A stretch of 64,000 nucleotides of DNA. Origin: Megascapheus bottae (Eukaryota > Chordata > Mammalia > Rodentia > Geomyidae). Below are positions 45,905-57,599 of this stretch, piece by piece (position 1 is the first letter of the stretch; the number at the start of each line of letters is the position of its first letter). The notes below the pieces were generated by a model. That model did no database searches. It had not been told where the DNA came from and saw only the letters and a list, made by a program, of their open reading frames with translations. Both the position numbers and the translations under genes were made by a program. The DNA is taken from assembly GCA_024803745.1 (NCBI GenBank), contig JANJXV010000016.1:46085763-46149762 (forward strand), read 5' to 3'.

Positions 45905-46345
45905 CGGTACCGCCCCGCGCCCTGCCTCCCCGCGCCCCGCCTCCCGCACCCGCCTCCTCGCGCCCCGCCTCACCCTCCCCGCCTCTCCGCGCCCCGCCTC
46001 CCCCGCGCCCCGCCTCTCTGCACTCCGCCTCCCCGCGCCCCGCCTCCTCCGCGCTCCGCCTCCCCCTCCTCGCCTCCCCGCGCTCCGCCTCCCCGCGCCC
46101 CGCCTCCCGCCTCCCGCGCCCCGCCTCTCTGCACTCCGCCTCCCCGCGCCCCGCCTCCCCGCGCCCCGCCTCTCTGCACTCCGCCTCCCCGCGCCCCGCC
46201 TCCCCGCGCCCCGCCTCTCTGCACTCCGCCTCCCCGCGCCCCGCCTCCCCGCGCCCCGCCTCTCTGCACTCCGCCTCCCCGCGCCCCGCCTCTCTGCACT
46301 CCGCCTCCCCGCGCCCCTCCTCCCGCGCCCCTTCTCCTGCGCCCC
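45905..46345. repeat. 15-bp C-rich minisatellite upstream of PARD6G exon 1
   Basis: Tandem 15-mers of two kinds alternate: cgcctccccgcgccc and cgcctctctgcactc. The second kind recurs at about 46126, 46171, 46216, 46261 and 46291, mostly 45 bp apart, so the higher-order unit is three 15-mers. Each C-rich 15-mer carries a GC-box-like core (minus-strand gaggcgggg) that Sp/KLF factors could bind. Because 15 is a multiple of three, long open frames run through on both strands (up to 237 codons); these are composition artefacts. The array starts about 215 bp upstream of the PARD6G ATG. Confidence 0.9.
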
Positions 46346-46649
46346 GCCGCGATCCCGGGAAGACTGGTATTAACCAAGCACGTTCCTTTCTTTGTGATTG
46401 CCGAGACGAGATGAAGAACCATTTCCGACTTGTCCAGGGCATGCGATTTTTAAATTTTTGTTTTTATTTATGGCTCAGTGTCTTTGTCTTGGTTGGGAAT
46501 ACTAAGGAAACCAGGACTTGATTGCTAAGCAGTCAGCACTAAGGGCAGATTCTGAGTGGTCTGGGATTTCATGGTAGCGACCTTCCAAGCAACCCAACTT
46601 AGGCCATATGAAAAGGGCACGAGAGGATGAGAAAGTACCTCTCTGTAGA

Positions 46650-46742
46650 CATTTTTTTTTTTGCTTGTCTTGGAGCTTGAACTCAGGGACTGGGTACTGT
46701 CCCTGAGATTCTTTTGCTCTAGGCTAGCACTCTGCCACTTCA
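46650..46742 (-). mobile_element. Geo-type right monomer, reverse
   Basis: T tail then gcttgtcttggagcttg to actctgccactt; no left half. Confidence 0.75.
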
Positions 46743-47882
46743 TTAAGTGCCTCATAGGAAACACGTTTGGAAAGCTGAATATATGAATACGAGCATAATT
46801 AATAATCGTTTTATCTCCAGTGTTTACATTTTATGTAATGATGTGTTTTTAATCTAATTTCTGATTATGTCTTTAAAAAATCTTAATGGAATTATTAGGC
46901 CAGAAAGTATATATATTTCTAAAGCCTTTGCTACTGTTTGCCAAATTATTCTCCCAACTGTAATTTTCATGTAATTTTGCTACATATTTATCTAGTTATG
47001 TGCCAATGACTATGGCCACAAACAATCAGAATCACAATCTCTGCTCTTAAGAGAAACACTGAACTCTCAGAGTACGAGATAGGTACACAGAGTCTCAATC
47101 AGGCACATGTGAAGTAAGCCAGCAAGCAAAAAATGCCAAGCGGTGCACATTTAGCAAGCAGCCTGTATAAAATACTGACTTTCTTTGAAGGAAAGCAGTT
47201 TGAATCAAATGCAGCCCTTTGGGCTTGTGAAAAGTCACATGCTACCACCGGCTGCAAACTGTCCACTCCAAGGTAACTTTGTTTTGCAGATAGAAGAGGC
47301 TCTGGAACATTGTGGAGGATGAGCTCCACTCCCAGCCTTTAAAAAAAAGGGGGGGAGGAGTGATGAATAGCTTTCTGGGGAGGGTTGGAAATGATAAGTC
47401 AAGGCTCAGGATTCTGGAGTGGGGAGACTTATCCAAGTACCTCCAAACTGGCTTCTCTGGCGGCAGCCTGATAAAAGTGAGAAGCTTTCTTGAATCTGGA
47501 GCTCTAAGTGAGGTTTGAGGCTGATATGCTTGCTAAGCTTCCGAGCAGCCGTTTACTGAGGCCTGCTGAACCGTAGCTGCATTTGAGTAAGTCTCCCAGG
47601 TGACCTGTGAGCACAGTGACATTCCAGAAGGTGGGCACCTGGGTCCTGACCACATGACCTGCTTGGCTGGAGGAGTAGTCAGCAGTCAGCAGCAGGAGGA
47701 AGCTGATGATGCCTGAGCCGGTTCTCATGTGTGTGGCCACACTATGCCTGTGAAAACCTTTTTTTTTTTTTTCTTTTACAGTACAACTGCAGGGCTGGAA
47801 GCCACTCCCTACAGATTGAGGTAGTGGCCTCACCAGTGGGGCCTAATCTTCCTTCAGCTATGACTTCAAAAACCTGGAAACC
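46743..47882. other. Unassigned upstream flank
   Basis: AT-rich to 47.1 kb, mixed after; nothing recognised. Confidence 0.45.
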
Positions 47883-47960
47883 GTAGCTGGCACAGTGGTA
47901 CATACCTGAACTTCAAGAGGCTGAAGCAGGGTTTTGAGTGTGATGTCACAAGAAAGCAAG
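47883..47960 (+). mobile_element. B1-like fragment
   Basis: gtagctggcacagtgg and agaggctgaagcagg with an aagcaagcaagc end. Confidence 0.5.
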
Positions 47961-48297
47961 CAAGCAATCTCACTCTAGTAAATGAGTACACACCCTGTAG
48001 AATACATTTCTTAGGCCCCAAGTCTCCAAAAGTAACAGTAGACTGCAAAATCTCAAATTTGTAGATAGATGGTAACTGGGAACATTCTCATCAGAAAGAA
48101 AATAGATTGGCAATCTGTAAACTTTCCAGATTTTCAAATAGTGAAACCGATAAAGAGAAATTTAAAAAAATCAAGAGCCTTCATATTGCAGATGTCAGAC
48201 TTAAGAGTTGCTGGTGCTAAGTCCTCAGCGTTCTGTGGAAGAGCCTTGTGATAGAGAAGTTGTTGCCAGCTAGGGACACCTGATTAGCAAGTGAACT

Positions 48298-48298
<1 letters not shown>

Positions 48299-48341
<43 letters not shown>
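48299..48341. repeat. (GT)21 microsatellite
   Basis: Uninterrupted run ending in atgtgaca. Confidence 0.95.
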
Positions 48342-48345
<4 letters not shown>

Positions 48346-49264
48346 ACACCTACCTGTGGAAGCCATAGGAGTGCACAGTGGTGTGCACAATGGTTCTTAA
48401 GCACTCCCCCTTCATTAGAAGATAGTTAGAAATGTCTGAAAGCATCCACTGTCAGGAAGGGAGAGTGTGCTACTGGTTCAAAGAGGCCAGAGATACTGCT
48501 GAAGATGGGACCATGCACAGGACACCCTCTATTATGTAGAGGGACCCAGCCAAGATGTTAGTTATGCCAAGGTAGTGCCAGCTTCCCAAAGCTCTGGATC
48601 CTGGCTCTTCTCTCTCCCTATCTCCTAGGAGGATGCTCTTTTCTACCTGATTGGTCAGGCTTGAGAACCTTCTGTTGTTTACCCTTTGGTGACTTGGGCC
48701 CTGAGCCTCCCCAGTCAGGAGAGTCCTCAACAGCTCTCTCATTTGCCATTCTCATAGTGTACAGCAGAGATCTGAGAGGCCTAGGCATATAGTTGCGGGC
48801 CTTGGGACTAGGTCTTTGCTTCTACCTCCTGCTCACATTTCAGAAGCGCTAGCCTCATCCCATCTTATATTATATCATACCATCTTATGGGTATTATAAT
48901 ATCAGGTATTAGGTTGTGTTTGGGGGTAGAAAGAGATAAATTATATAAATGAACCAAGAGGCTGTTACTGCCTTGCACTCCCCTCCTGCTACACAAGTCC
49001 AGAAGTCCCCTTACACTGCATGCTAGAGACCTACATAGAACAATCCCCTTCATGAGGAAGGCTATGGCCATATTCTCTCAGATACACATACTGCTGTTCA
49101 AACCCTAGAATCTAGACCCTGAGTACCCTGCCCAGAATTTCTAGGAATATGAGGTGGGCATTGTGTAATGTCTGCCTAGATCAATATTAATACCAAAGTG
49201 AGGTATTAGTTACCTTGTGGGTAGGATTACAAGGAGCTTTTCAGTATTTCGAAGAAGTTTTAAA
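48342..49264. other. Unassigned upstream flank
   Basis: Nothing recognised. Confidence 0.45.
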
Positions 49265-49570
49265 GCTGGGTATGGTGGCTCACGCCTGTAATCCTAACTA
49301 CTCAGAAGGCTGAGATCTTAGGATCAAGAGTCATAGCCAGTCTGGGCACAAAAAGACCTGTGACCCAATTAACCTTTAGAAAAACGGGAAGTGGAGCTTG
49401 GCTCAAGGGTAGGGCGATAGCCTTGAGCTGAAGAGCTCAGCAACAATGCCCAGGCCCAGGGGTAGGGTGGTAGCCTTGAGCTGGAGAGCTCAGGGATAGC
49501 GCCCAGGTTGAGTTCAAGCCCCATGACCAAAAATAAATAAATAAACAAACAAACAAACAAATAAATAAAA
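49265..49570 (+). mobile_element. B1-dID-like SINE with duplicated right half
   Basis: Two copies of the ggtagggygrtagccttgag block (about 49408 and 49461); tail of aaat and aaac tetramers. Confidence 0.92.
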
Positions 49571-49942
49571 GCCTTCTATGAATATGGATTCCTGTAATCA
49601 GGCTATGTGAAAATGAAGCACATTGGAGGAACAACTTTACAAAATGACCTCATCTGAGCAACTTGTGGCACATGACCTGAAGAGATCCCCATGCTGGTTG
49701 CTGGATGCGGCTGACTCATGTTCAGATGGCCCCTTAGTAGTCTTCCTATGACTGTGAGCATATGGCAGAATGAAGGTAATGCAGGTGTCTGATGCCAACC
49801 GCTCATTTTCGGTGAATCAAAACAGAAAATAGTAGATGAACTTTCAGAAGTTGTCAGAGCAAGCATAGCTACTCATGTAGCTATGACTGGTCCGGAAAGG
49901 GCTGCCTTCTATCTGGTCAAACTCTGAAGTACATACTGCATT

Positions 49943-50185
49943 TGAGAGAGGCACTGGTGACTCATGCCTGTAATCTTATCTACTCAGGAGGCTGAGATCT
50001 GAAGATCGTGTTTCAAAGCAAGCCCCAGCAGAAAAGTGCAGTTAATCACCAGAAAAGCTAAAGTAGCACTGCGGCTCAAAGTAGTAGAAAGCTAGCTTTC
50101 AACAAAAGAGCTCAGAGACAGGGACCAGGCTCTGAGTTCAAGCCCTATGACCAATAAAAACAAACAAACAAACAACAACTACAAA
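49943..50185 (+). mobile_element. B1-dID-like SINE
   Basis: Complete but lacking part of the linker; tail (CAAA)n. Confidence 0.85.
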
Positions 50186-50792
50186 AAAACAATGACCCAA
50201 GGAAATCCCTGCATTTGTACCTATGTAGAGAAAAAGAATCCCTCAAATTGTCCAACTGTTAATGGAACCTACTGTAGCACAGTGTATTTGTGGTCTACTC
50301 ATATCCTTTACTGTTTGACTGGGGCAGGCAGATAGAACCAGATTCATGGATGTCATGACCACTCCCTGCTTCATGACTGTCATAAAGTACTGATAAATAT
50401 CCTGTAGGCCAGATAATCTGTCAACAAGGGTGCTTGTTCAGCAAAATTAGAACCTCTAAATCACACATGGACGGTGCTGCACTTAGCTGTCCTTAGGTGA
50501 CCTGTCAGGAGAAACACCTAATTAAGACTTCATGCTTATGAGCTGCATATTAGTAACATTATAACAGGATGCATGCACTGTGGGACCGGACATGTGTGCA
50601 GTTGTAAGGTAGTTATGTAACTACAACTGCCACTCAAAACTGTCCATCAGGAAGGACCCTCCTGTGTGAGGGACTCACTGACCCGCCTCTCAAATTTTAT
50701 TAGCCTTAAATTGTTTCAGGCACTACTTATTTGGCCTTGAAGGTCTCTTGCCTACTTCTATGCTGTGAGCTGATGTTTTTGGTAAATGGTGG
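50186..50792. other. Unassigned upstream flank
   Basis: Nothing recognised. Confidence 0.45.
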
Positions 50793-50972
50793 GGGGAGGC
50801 AGAGTGTTTTCCTAACCTGCATGAAGCTCTGGGTTCAATTCCTCAGTACCAGATATACAGAAAAAGCTACTAGTGGTGCTGTGGCTCAAGTGATAGCACT
50901 CTAGCCTTGAGAAAGCTCAAGGACAGTGCTGAGGCCCTGAGTTCAAGCCCCAGGACTGGCAAAAAAAAAATG
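50793..50972 (+). mobile_element. IDL-Geo type SINE
   Basis: Left monomer shortened at its 5' end; A9 tail. Confidence 0.85.
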
Positions 50973-51084
50973 GGCCTGGGCTGTACTAATCAGCCTCTTA
51001 ATTATGTTCCCTGTCATTGCTAGTGTGTTACTATACTCAGGACTTTTATTGTTGAAGTGAGTCTTGAGCACATTTCATCTTATT

Positions 51085-51295
51085 TTATTTTTTTTGCTCT
51101 GAGTTATCCTAGATTCATGGTGATCTCTACTTTCCATACAGCTAGAGTTAAAAGAATGAGCCACAGGCACCCAGCTGTACTTTTTTTGCTTTGGTATAGG
51201 GACGTGCTAGTTTTGCCTGTACTAGTCTTGAATTCATAATACTGCCTTTGCCTTCTGAGTAGCTGTGAGTATAAGTATACTACTATACCCACACC
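51085..51295 (-). mobile_element. Two old B1-type fragments, reverse
   Basis: gagccacaggcacccagct (near 51165) and tctgagtagctgtgagtat (near 51255) are B1 left ends in reverse. Confidence 0.45.
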
Positions 51296-51594
51296 AAATG
51301 TGAGACTTTCTTATTTCTCACTTCTTATGTTGCTTTGTACTTAGTTCCTGGCAGAGCTGGCACATGGAAGGTTAGAATGTCCAGACATTTTCCTTTCTTG
51401 CCCTTGCCCCACCTTCCCTTTCCCAAGTCCCTCCATGTCCTAATTTTCCTGACAGAGCTGCTATTTCTGCTGGCCTAGGTCTTCTGGTGTTGCCTTCAGT
51501 TTTTCATGGACTCACAGCCCAATAGAAATCTGTAAGAGGTCCTTTTCAGAGTGAGCTGAAGTAACTTGCCAAAGTGGTGTGCACAGGTAATACC

Positions 51595-51690
51595 TGGGTT
51601 GGACCTCAGTTTAGGGCAGTCTCTGTCTTGGTTTTCTCACCAAGCTCATAGGATTGTTATGAAGATTAAACACTTAATATTTTCCAATCT
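51595..51690 (+). mobile_element. MIR fragment, forward
   Basis: cttggttttctcacc followed by ctcataggattgttatgaag and attaaacacttaatat matches the 3' half of MIR. Confidence 0.55.
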
Positions 51691-52151
51691 TACAGTAGCC
51701 TTTTTTTTAAAACCAGGAAGTATATGTGTATCTGCTGTTATCATAGAGCAGTGTCAGATTTCACCTTTTCTCCCTCAGTACCTATTGAAGGGGAAAGAGA
51801 AGACTAGAAAAAAAGTAGGCCACATCAACAGGCACATAGAGCAAGGGTCTCTGGGCCATGGTGTGCCTGTGAGACTTTATGCAGAAGAATATAAAAGAAC
51901 CATAGCAGTGGTTGGGCCAGCATGTAGGTATGAAAGAAACAGATACACAGAGTCCTGTGTTCTTGCTCCTAAAGAGAAGCAACATGGATGTCCAAAGCAC
52001 CGAACTTGTTACTAGAGTCACAGTAAATAATCAAATAAGCACAGTGGTGATTTGTGCCTTGATCTGGGAGCTGGTGCCACAAGTGATTGAAGGCAGGTGC
52101 ATCTATGGCTGCACTGGTCTGCTAAGAGAGAGGATAGCAGCACTTGGATAC
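51691..52151. other. Unassigned upstream flank
   Basis: A 149-codon plus-strand frame covers 51566-52015, but it begins within a MIR remnant and shows no known motif. Confidence 0.45.
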
Positions 52152-52391
52152 ATTTTTTTCTTTTTGTGCTGGTATTGGGGCTTGAATTTAGGGCCTGGGT
52201 GCTATCCCTTAGCTTTTTCACTCAAGGATGGCACTCAACTACTTGAGATACATCTCAACTTTTTGCTTTTGCTGGTTTCTTGGCAATAAGAGTCTCATGG
52301 ACTTCTTGCTCAAGCTGGTCTCAAACTGTGATCCTCAGATGTTAGCCTCATGAAGAGCTAGGATTATAGGCATGAACTACTTTCACCTGTC
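52152..52391 (-). mobile_element. B1-dID-like SINE, reverse
   Basis: From ttttgtgctggtattgggg to tttcacctgtct, moderately diverged. Confidence 0.82.
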
Positions 52392-52504
52392 TACAAAACT
52401 TTTTTGAATGAGACAAAGACTGCTTCCTCATGCTGCATCTGAACATCTCAGATTTGGCACTGTGGGAAACCTGTGGACCTTCTAAAGAAATCAGTGTATA
52501 TTTG

Positions 52505-52750
52505 CATATTCTCTTTCTTTTTTCTTATTTTATTCTTTTTGTCTCTCTTCCTTCCTTCCTTCCTTCCTTCATTCTCTCCCTCCCTCCCTCCTTCCCTCCC
52601 TCCCTCCCTCCCTCCCTTCTTCCTTCCTTCCTTCCTTCCTTCTTTCCCTTTCTTGCTTTGTAGCTGAGGCTGTCCTGCAACTTGTGATCCTCCTGCTTCA
52701 CTCTCCTGATAACTGGAATTGCAGATGCATGCAACTATGCCTAGATTAGT
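52505..52750 (-). mobile_element. B1-like SINE, reverse, with a long pyrimidine tail
   Basis: (CCTT)n and (CTCC)n fill 52545-52650; the B1 body 52653-52745 includes tagctgaggctgtcctgc and ggaattgcagatgcatg. This copy looks like a B1 monomer without an ID half. Confidence 0.7.
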
Positions 52751-53169
52751 GTGCACTTTGTTTTTGTTTTTCCTACCTCCACTCCCTACCATTTGCAGTT
52801 AAGAACTGCAGATTTCTGTGGACATTCTTGTGTAAATACCCATGTTGCTTTTGTTTCTTGTCCCTTAGTAGAGATAAAGGCCGGGGAAAAGTCAGCCTGC
52901 TGTGAAACCAACAAAAATAAATAACAGTCTTGGCTCTTCCCTGGGGTTCCTCAATACTTCAAAGACATGTAAATGATGCAAGACTCATCTGTGTACATAA
53001 AATGAAATTGTGCTGAGACTCAATATTATTTTTCTTTGGAAAAGATACTTTGGTATAAAAGTCCCTAAGATTTTTTTTTAACAAACAAAACTGAAATAAA
53101 ATTATAATTGCAATACATCCATTTCCTTGGTAGAGTCCTTTTTCTTTCTTTCTTTTATTTCTTGTTTCT
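52751..53169. other. Unassigned upstream flank
   Basis: Nothing recognised; pyrimidine-rich at the high end where the next SINE tail starts. Confidence 0.45.
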
Positions 53170-53397
53170 TTTTTTTTTCAGTCCTGGGGACTGAACTCTG
53201 GTCCTGGGTGCTGTCCCTGAGCTCTTTAGCTCAAGGCTATTACTGTCACCTGAGCTACACCACTTCCAGTGTTTTGGTGATTAATTGGAGATAATAGTCT
53301 CACAGATTTCAGTTCTGGGGCTGGCTTTGAACCATGATCCTTAGATCTCAGCCTCCTGAGTAGCTAGGATTACAGGAATGAGCCATTGTGTCTGGCT
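53170..53397 (-). mobile_element. B1-dID-like SINE, reverse
   Basis: Complete, from a T tail to cattgtgtctggct. Confidence 0.9.
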
Positions 53398-54068
53398 TGA
53401 TATACATTTTCTAAGAAATTTTTTGAGTGATAGGGAAGCATTGTTGTAATATTTGAATTTATGAAATTGCATTTGCAGTGTGTTCTGTCCTATCTCTTGA
53501 TGAGGTGAGAAGTGGTACCATTTCAGTTGAAATAAACAAAGGGCATGGTAAAATAAAGCTTTTTCATTTCATCATCACATTATTCTTAACCAAGGTGCAT
53601 TGGTCTTTACTCCACCTGTTCCAGGAGGACTTTTTTTTTTCTTTTTGGTGAAGAGGCTTTAAACCTCATTGTAAACTCTGTGAGCAAACATTTAGAGCAG
53701 CTTCATTTGCAGAAGGCACTCTCAGCTAGAACAGAATACATTCTTCTCATTCCAAAGTCATGCAGAAGTTGTTGATCACATCTGTTCACATCATACAGTG
53801 CTCTGTTGGAAGTCCTTGGGCCATCCTGAAACTTCCACCTCAGTGTGATTAGAGCTTAAAGTTTGATTGTTGATCCATGCAAACTGCACACTGCAACCAA
53901 GTGAAAGATGCAACTCAGGGAAGCACAACAGAGATGACTCTGGTTTTGCATTTAAATCCCAAAGCATGTTTTCTACATACAACCAAATCACCTAGGGCAT
54001 GAAATACAGATCAACTTCTAAGGCTTACTTGAAGCATGGGTTCAAAATATCAGTTTTTTTAAGTTGAT
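53398..54068. other. Unassigned upstream flank
   Basis: Nothing recognised. Confidence 0.45.
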
Positions 54069-54083
54069 TTGTCAAGCTTTTCT

Positions 54084-54085
54084 AT

Positions 54086-54120
<35 letters not shown>

Positions 54121-54401
54121 TTTTTGTGGGCCAAAGGGCTTGAACTCAACCTGGGCACTATCCCTGAGTTCTTCAGCTCAAGGTTACCATCCTTCCCCTG
54201 GGTCTGGGCATTGGCCCTGAGCTCTTCAGCTCAAGGCTACTGCCCTACTCTTGAGCCAAGTCCCACTTCCCGTTTTCCAGTGTTTAATTGGAGATAAGAG
54301 TCTCAGGTCCTTTTGTGCCCAGGCTGGTTTTGAACCTTGATCCTCAGAACTCAGCCTCCTGAGTAGCTAGGATTACAGGTGTGAGCCACCATGCCTGGCT
54401 T
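54084..54401 (-). mobile_element. B1-dID-like SINE with duplicated right half, reverse
   Basis: (TTTA)n tail of about ten units, two gagytcttcagctcaagg blocks (about 54166 and 54218), full B1 end. Flanks ttgtcaagcttttct at about 54069 and 54402. Confidence 0.94.
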
Positions 54402-54416
54402 TTGTCAAGCTTTTCT

Positions 54417-55409
54417 TTGCTGAGTTGGTGAATGCATTTTATATGATTTTCTGTCAGAAAAGGATGGCTTATCAATCAAGGTCTGTTCTCTGGCACCATC
54501 ATCTCTGTATACCCTATTGAGGCAGCACAGAGATTTTGAAGCTCTTGCAGGTCTTGTAGGAGAAGAAGCTGGGAACTCTTTCCTTCTGGTCCACTTCAAC
54601 ATGTGTCACCTCAGGGTCAGACACGTTACCCCCCACAGCTGAGTGCCTCCCCCATGTGGCCTGGACTCCTGTCCATTTGACAGATAGATATCCCCTGAGT
54701 AGTACTTGAAATTCTGACCTTAGGCAGGAACTTCCGTGTAAAGGTCTAAGGGGTTATGTAATTATGGGAGCAGGGCTCACTCGCACTTGATCTTTCCTTC
54801 CACATATGGGATTAAACCCCCTGGTAGGGTTTTGTTTTTATTTTTGTTTTTTTGGAGCAGGACAATTGCCCATGTCTATGTTGAGAAAACACTGATTTCC
54901 CTTTACAGAGACGTGACAACCATCTGAAATCATTCTGAAGTCGGCATGACTGTAGGTCAAGCTTCTAAGATCCTCTGAGCATTGAATCATTGTCATCTGA
55001 GGATGCATCAGGGAGGTGACAAGCACCTGGTATGAAAAGATGGTCACTGGGTTTAGTTTAGGAGGTGAGTAACCAATGTGGCTGGAACTGAAGTATCTGG
55101 ACTATGGCTGGCCATGCTCCAAGAAGCACTGGATTGTGGATGGACTTGAAAGCTATGCTGAAGTAGGTCCATGGTTTCACCAGGCAAACAACTTTTCAAA
55201 CCTTGGAGGTTATCTCTTGTGCTAGCCAGTGCTCTGTCTCAGACAAGATCCCCACATCGGCAGCTACATAGACACTCGGGGCCTTAGTCACTACTATGAG
55301 GCAGGATGCAGAATGAGACTTGGCAACACACATTTTAGCCATAAAGGATGCCATGTGGATTGGCTGTTTACTCCTTTCCAGAAAACAAAAAAGTTATGAA
55401 GCCTACTCA
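54417..55409. other. Unassigned upstream flank
   Basis: Nothing recognised. Confidence 0.45.
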
Positions 55410-55632
55410 TTATGGTCATGGGGTTGAACTCAGTTCCTGGGTGCTGTTTCTGAGCATTTTTGCTCAAGACTAGTGCTCTACAGCTGCAGCACCACTTCTT
55501 GTTTTCTGGTATTTAAGTGGAGATAAAAGTCTCATGGACTTTATTGACCAGGATGACTCAGAACTGCCATCCTCAGATCTCAATCTCCTGAGTAGCTAGG
55601 ATTACAGGTGTGAGCTACTGGCACCAGGTGAC
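55410..55632 (-). mobile_element. B1-dID-like SINE, reverse
   Basis: ggtcatggggttgaactc to actggcaccaggtgac; abuts the reverse L1 fragment. Confidence 0.85.
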
Positions 55633-55800
55633 AAAGTATTTTTCACAGCTGCCAAACAATTTTGCATTTCCATTGACAAGGTCCACTTATCTCTGCTTTC
55701 TCACCCGTACTTGATAGTTTTTGTGTGTTTTGTTTCTGAAGTGATATCTTGTGGCTTTGAGTGCATTTCCCTTATGGCTAATGATGTTGAACGTGTCTCT
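55633..55800 (-). mobile_element. L1 fragment, reverse: 3' ORF2 region
   Basis: tttttcacagctgccaaac, gcatttcccttatggctaat and gatgttgaacgtg are antisense L1 phrases from near the end of ORF2. A (TTTC)n tract follows at 55800-55832. Confidence 0.65.
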
Positions 55801-55832
55801 CTTTCTTCTTTCTTTCTTTCTTTCTTTCTTTT

Positions 55833-56379
55833 TGTTTTGAGAGAGAGTTTCAGTGTGTGGCTATGTACTTATAATCTTCAGGGCAGGGTACATCAGCAGG
55901 CTGTAAACCAACCACTGTAGCATGGGGTAACTTGATTGCTGGGTCCTGCTCACCTGTGGGTTTTGAAGGGTATATAAAGGCATATGGAAAGTCACTGGCA
56001 TTGGAAGATGACTGAATTTTTGCAGAGAGGCTCATCATGTCCAGATTCCAGGAGACATGGAGGTGGAGGCTCACATACCTGGCTCTGAGGTGATGCCATC
56101 TTGTTGTCTCTGGAACACAAATTATTCTACTGCTAGGTATTTCTGCAATCGCTGTGCTCCTCCCTGTGTTAAATGATCTATGTAGAATGAGCTTCAGTGC
56201 TTCAGTAAGAAGGCAGACAAATGAATATCATAAGGTATCTGTGGAAAATGGCCACAAGAGCCAGAGTGGGGCTCTGTGGGGGCTGTCCCAAGTCCTAGGG
56301 CGTCCTCTGCTGTTCAGGTGGGAAATGCCAGTGTGGCATGTAAACACCATGTGGGGAAGTAAGTCCTGCATCCACAGTT
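55833..56379. other. Unassigned upstream flank
   Basis: Nothing recognised. Confidence 0.45.
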
Positions 56380-56540
56380 TTTTTTTTTTTCTTAATCGTT
56401 TTTGTGTGTGCACACACACACATGTATTGTTAATAGAGATTGAATTTAGGGCTTGGGTGCTGTTCCTTACCTTTTTCACTTATGATGGTGCTGTACTCCT
56501 TGAGCCACAACTGCTCTTCTGGCTTCAGTTTGTCTAAATA
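56380..56540 (-). mobile_element. Geo-type right monomer, reverse
   Basis: T tail, a short (CA)n, then attgaatttagggcttggg to ctcttctggcttc; left half not recognisable. Confidence 0.6.
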
Positions 56541-56574
56541 TGGGTGTTTTGGCTCTGTGTTTTCCAATGTGCAT

Positions 56575-56700
56575 ATCATTCTTGTTTAAATTGTTTAAAT
56601 GTATAGAGGGGTTACAGTTACATTCGTGTGAATATCATTCTTTAAGATCTCCTTACTCTGTTTCCAGAGTATAATTTAGGCAAGTAGGGATTTGTTGTCT
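56575..56700 (-). mobile_element. Possible reverse L1 3' UTR fragment
   Basis: The phrase tagaggggttacagttacat resembles the reverse of rodent L1 3' ends. Only a short match; could be chance plus age. Confidence 0.35.
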
Positions 56701-57599
56701 CTGAATTCCTGGCTGCTGTTTGCAGTAGCTGTTTGCCTGCCTCCTTGTTTTAAAGTTTTGAAGGAAACATTGGTTGATGGAGCCAGGAGAAGATTGAATG
56801 TTTTATCTTAAATTTATCCTTCACCAACAGGATTTCTGTAAAGATTTTTTTCCCCCTTCTACCTAAAAATTGGAAACATCAATAACAATTCAGCCTGTTT
56901 TTTCTTGTCTTGCTTTGCTCTGTGGTCTACTTTCCTCCCTGTTCCCCACTCACCTCCCCCCCATCATACCTATAATCCGGGTTGCATCTCATAGGCCGTG
57001 CAAGGCCCCAGGTGACTGTCTCTAGCAACTGTCCATGTAAGCTCCAGGCCTGCTTGTCCCATTGGTTCTCCAGTTCAAACGGCAGCAGAGCATGTCTGAA
57101 GGCTCGTGGGCTGCTGCACAGTCCAGGGGATTGAGCTCAGGTCTTCTGCTAGGCAGGCACGTTGGCAGGCAGGCAGGCAGGCAAGCGGGAACCTCCTTGG
57201 GGTCAGGCCCAGGCTGGGAGGGGAGGCCACCGCCAGGGCTCCATTTCCTCAGCTGGTACCACGCCTCCAGGCCGTCTAGCAGGCCTGTGGGGTTTTAAAC
57301 ACCGAAATGTAGCAGCTGCCCAGCCAGTTCTCACCGCAGGGAGCTCCCAGCTTGGGCCTCCATGCCTCCCCGCATAGAAGGATCCCGAGCGGGCAACGGG
57401 ACCTCCACCCTGAGCACAGACTGCAAGCCCAGACCAAGGCCACAGAAGCCAGCTAGGTGCCCACACTTCCTGCAGTTCAGGAGGAAAGGGCAGAGGCGGA
57501 GCCCTGGGCCTGAAAGGGGAGCTGCCAGGTGCCAGTGGGAGGGACAGCCGCGGAAAAAGGTGGAGGCTGAGAAGGACGGGGCACGTGGAGGGGCGGAGC
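56701..57599. other. Flank grading into the GC-rich domain
   Basis: AT-rich to about 57.0 kb, then increasingly GC-rich with purine-rich plus strand from 57.36 kb. Confidence 0.45.
57161..57185. repeat. (GGCA)n short microsatellite
   Basis: Six ggca/gcag tetramers just before the GC-rich domain. Confidence 0.85.

Larger units (their letters stand above)
44790..46350. promoter_or_regulatory. PARD6G: CpG island and promoter region of PARD6G
   Basis: Base composition switches near 44.8 kb to GC- and CpG-dense sequence with many cgcg and ggcgcg clusters, and falls back to AT-rich sequence after 46.35 kb. The first coding exon sits inside it. No TATA box is evident 5' of the ATG; GC-box-like motifs abound. 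This is the architecture of a dispersed-start CpG-island promoter. A divergent or antisense transcript is possible at such islands but cannot be shown here. Confidence 0.85.

Noticed and set aside
45729..46442. A 237-codon minus-strand frame and 150-193-codon partners over the 15-bp array
   Set aside because: The 15-bp period keeps any frame open on both strands; the products are low-complexity and the array lies in promoter DNA.
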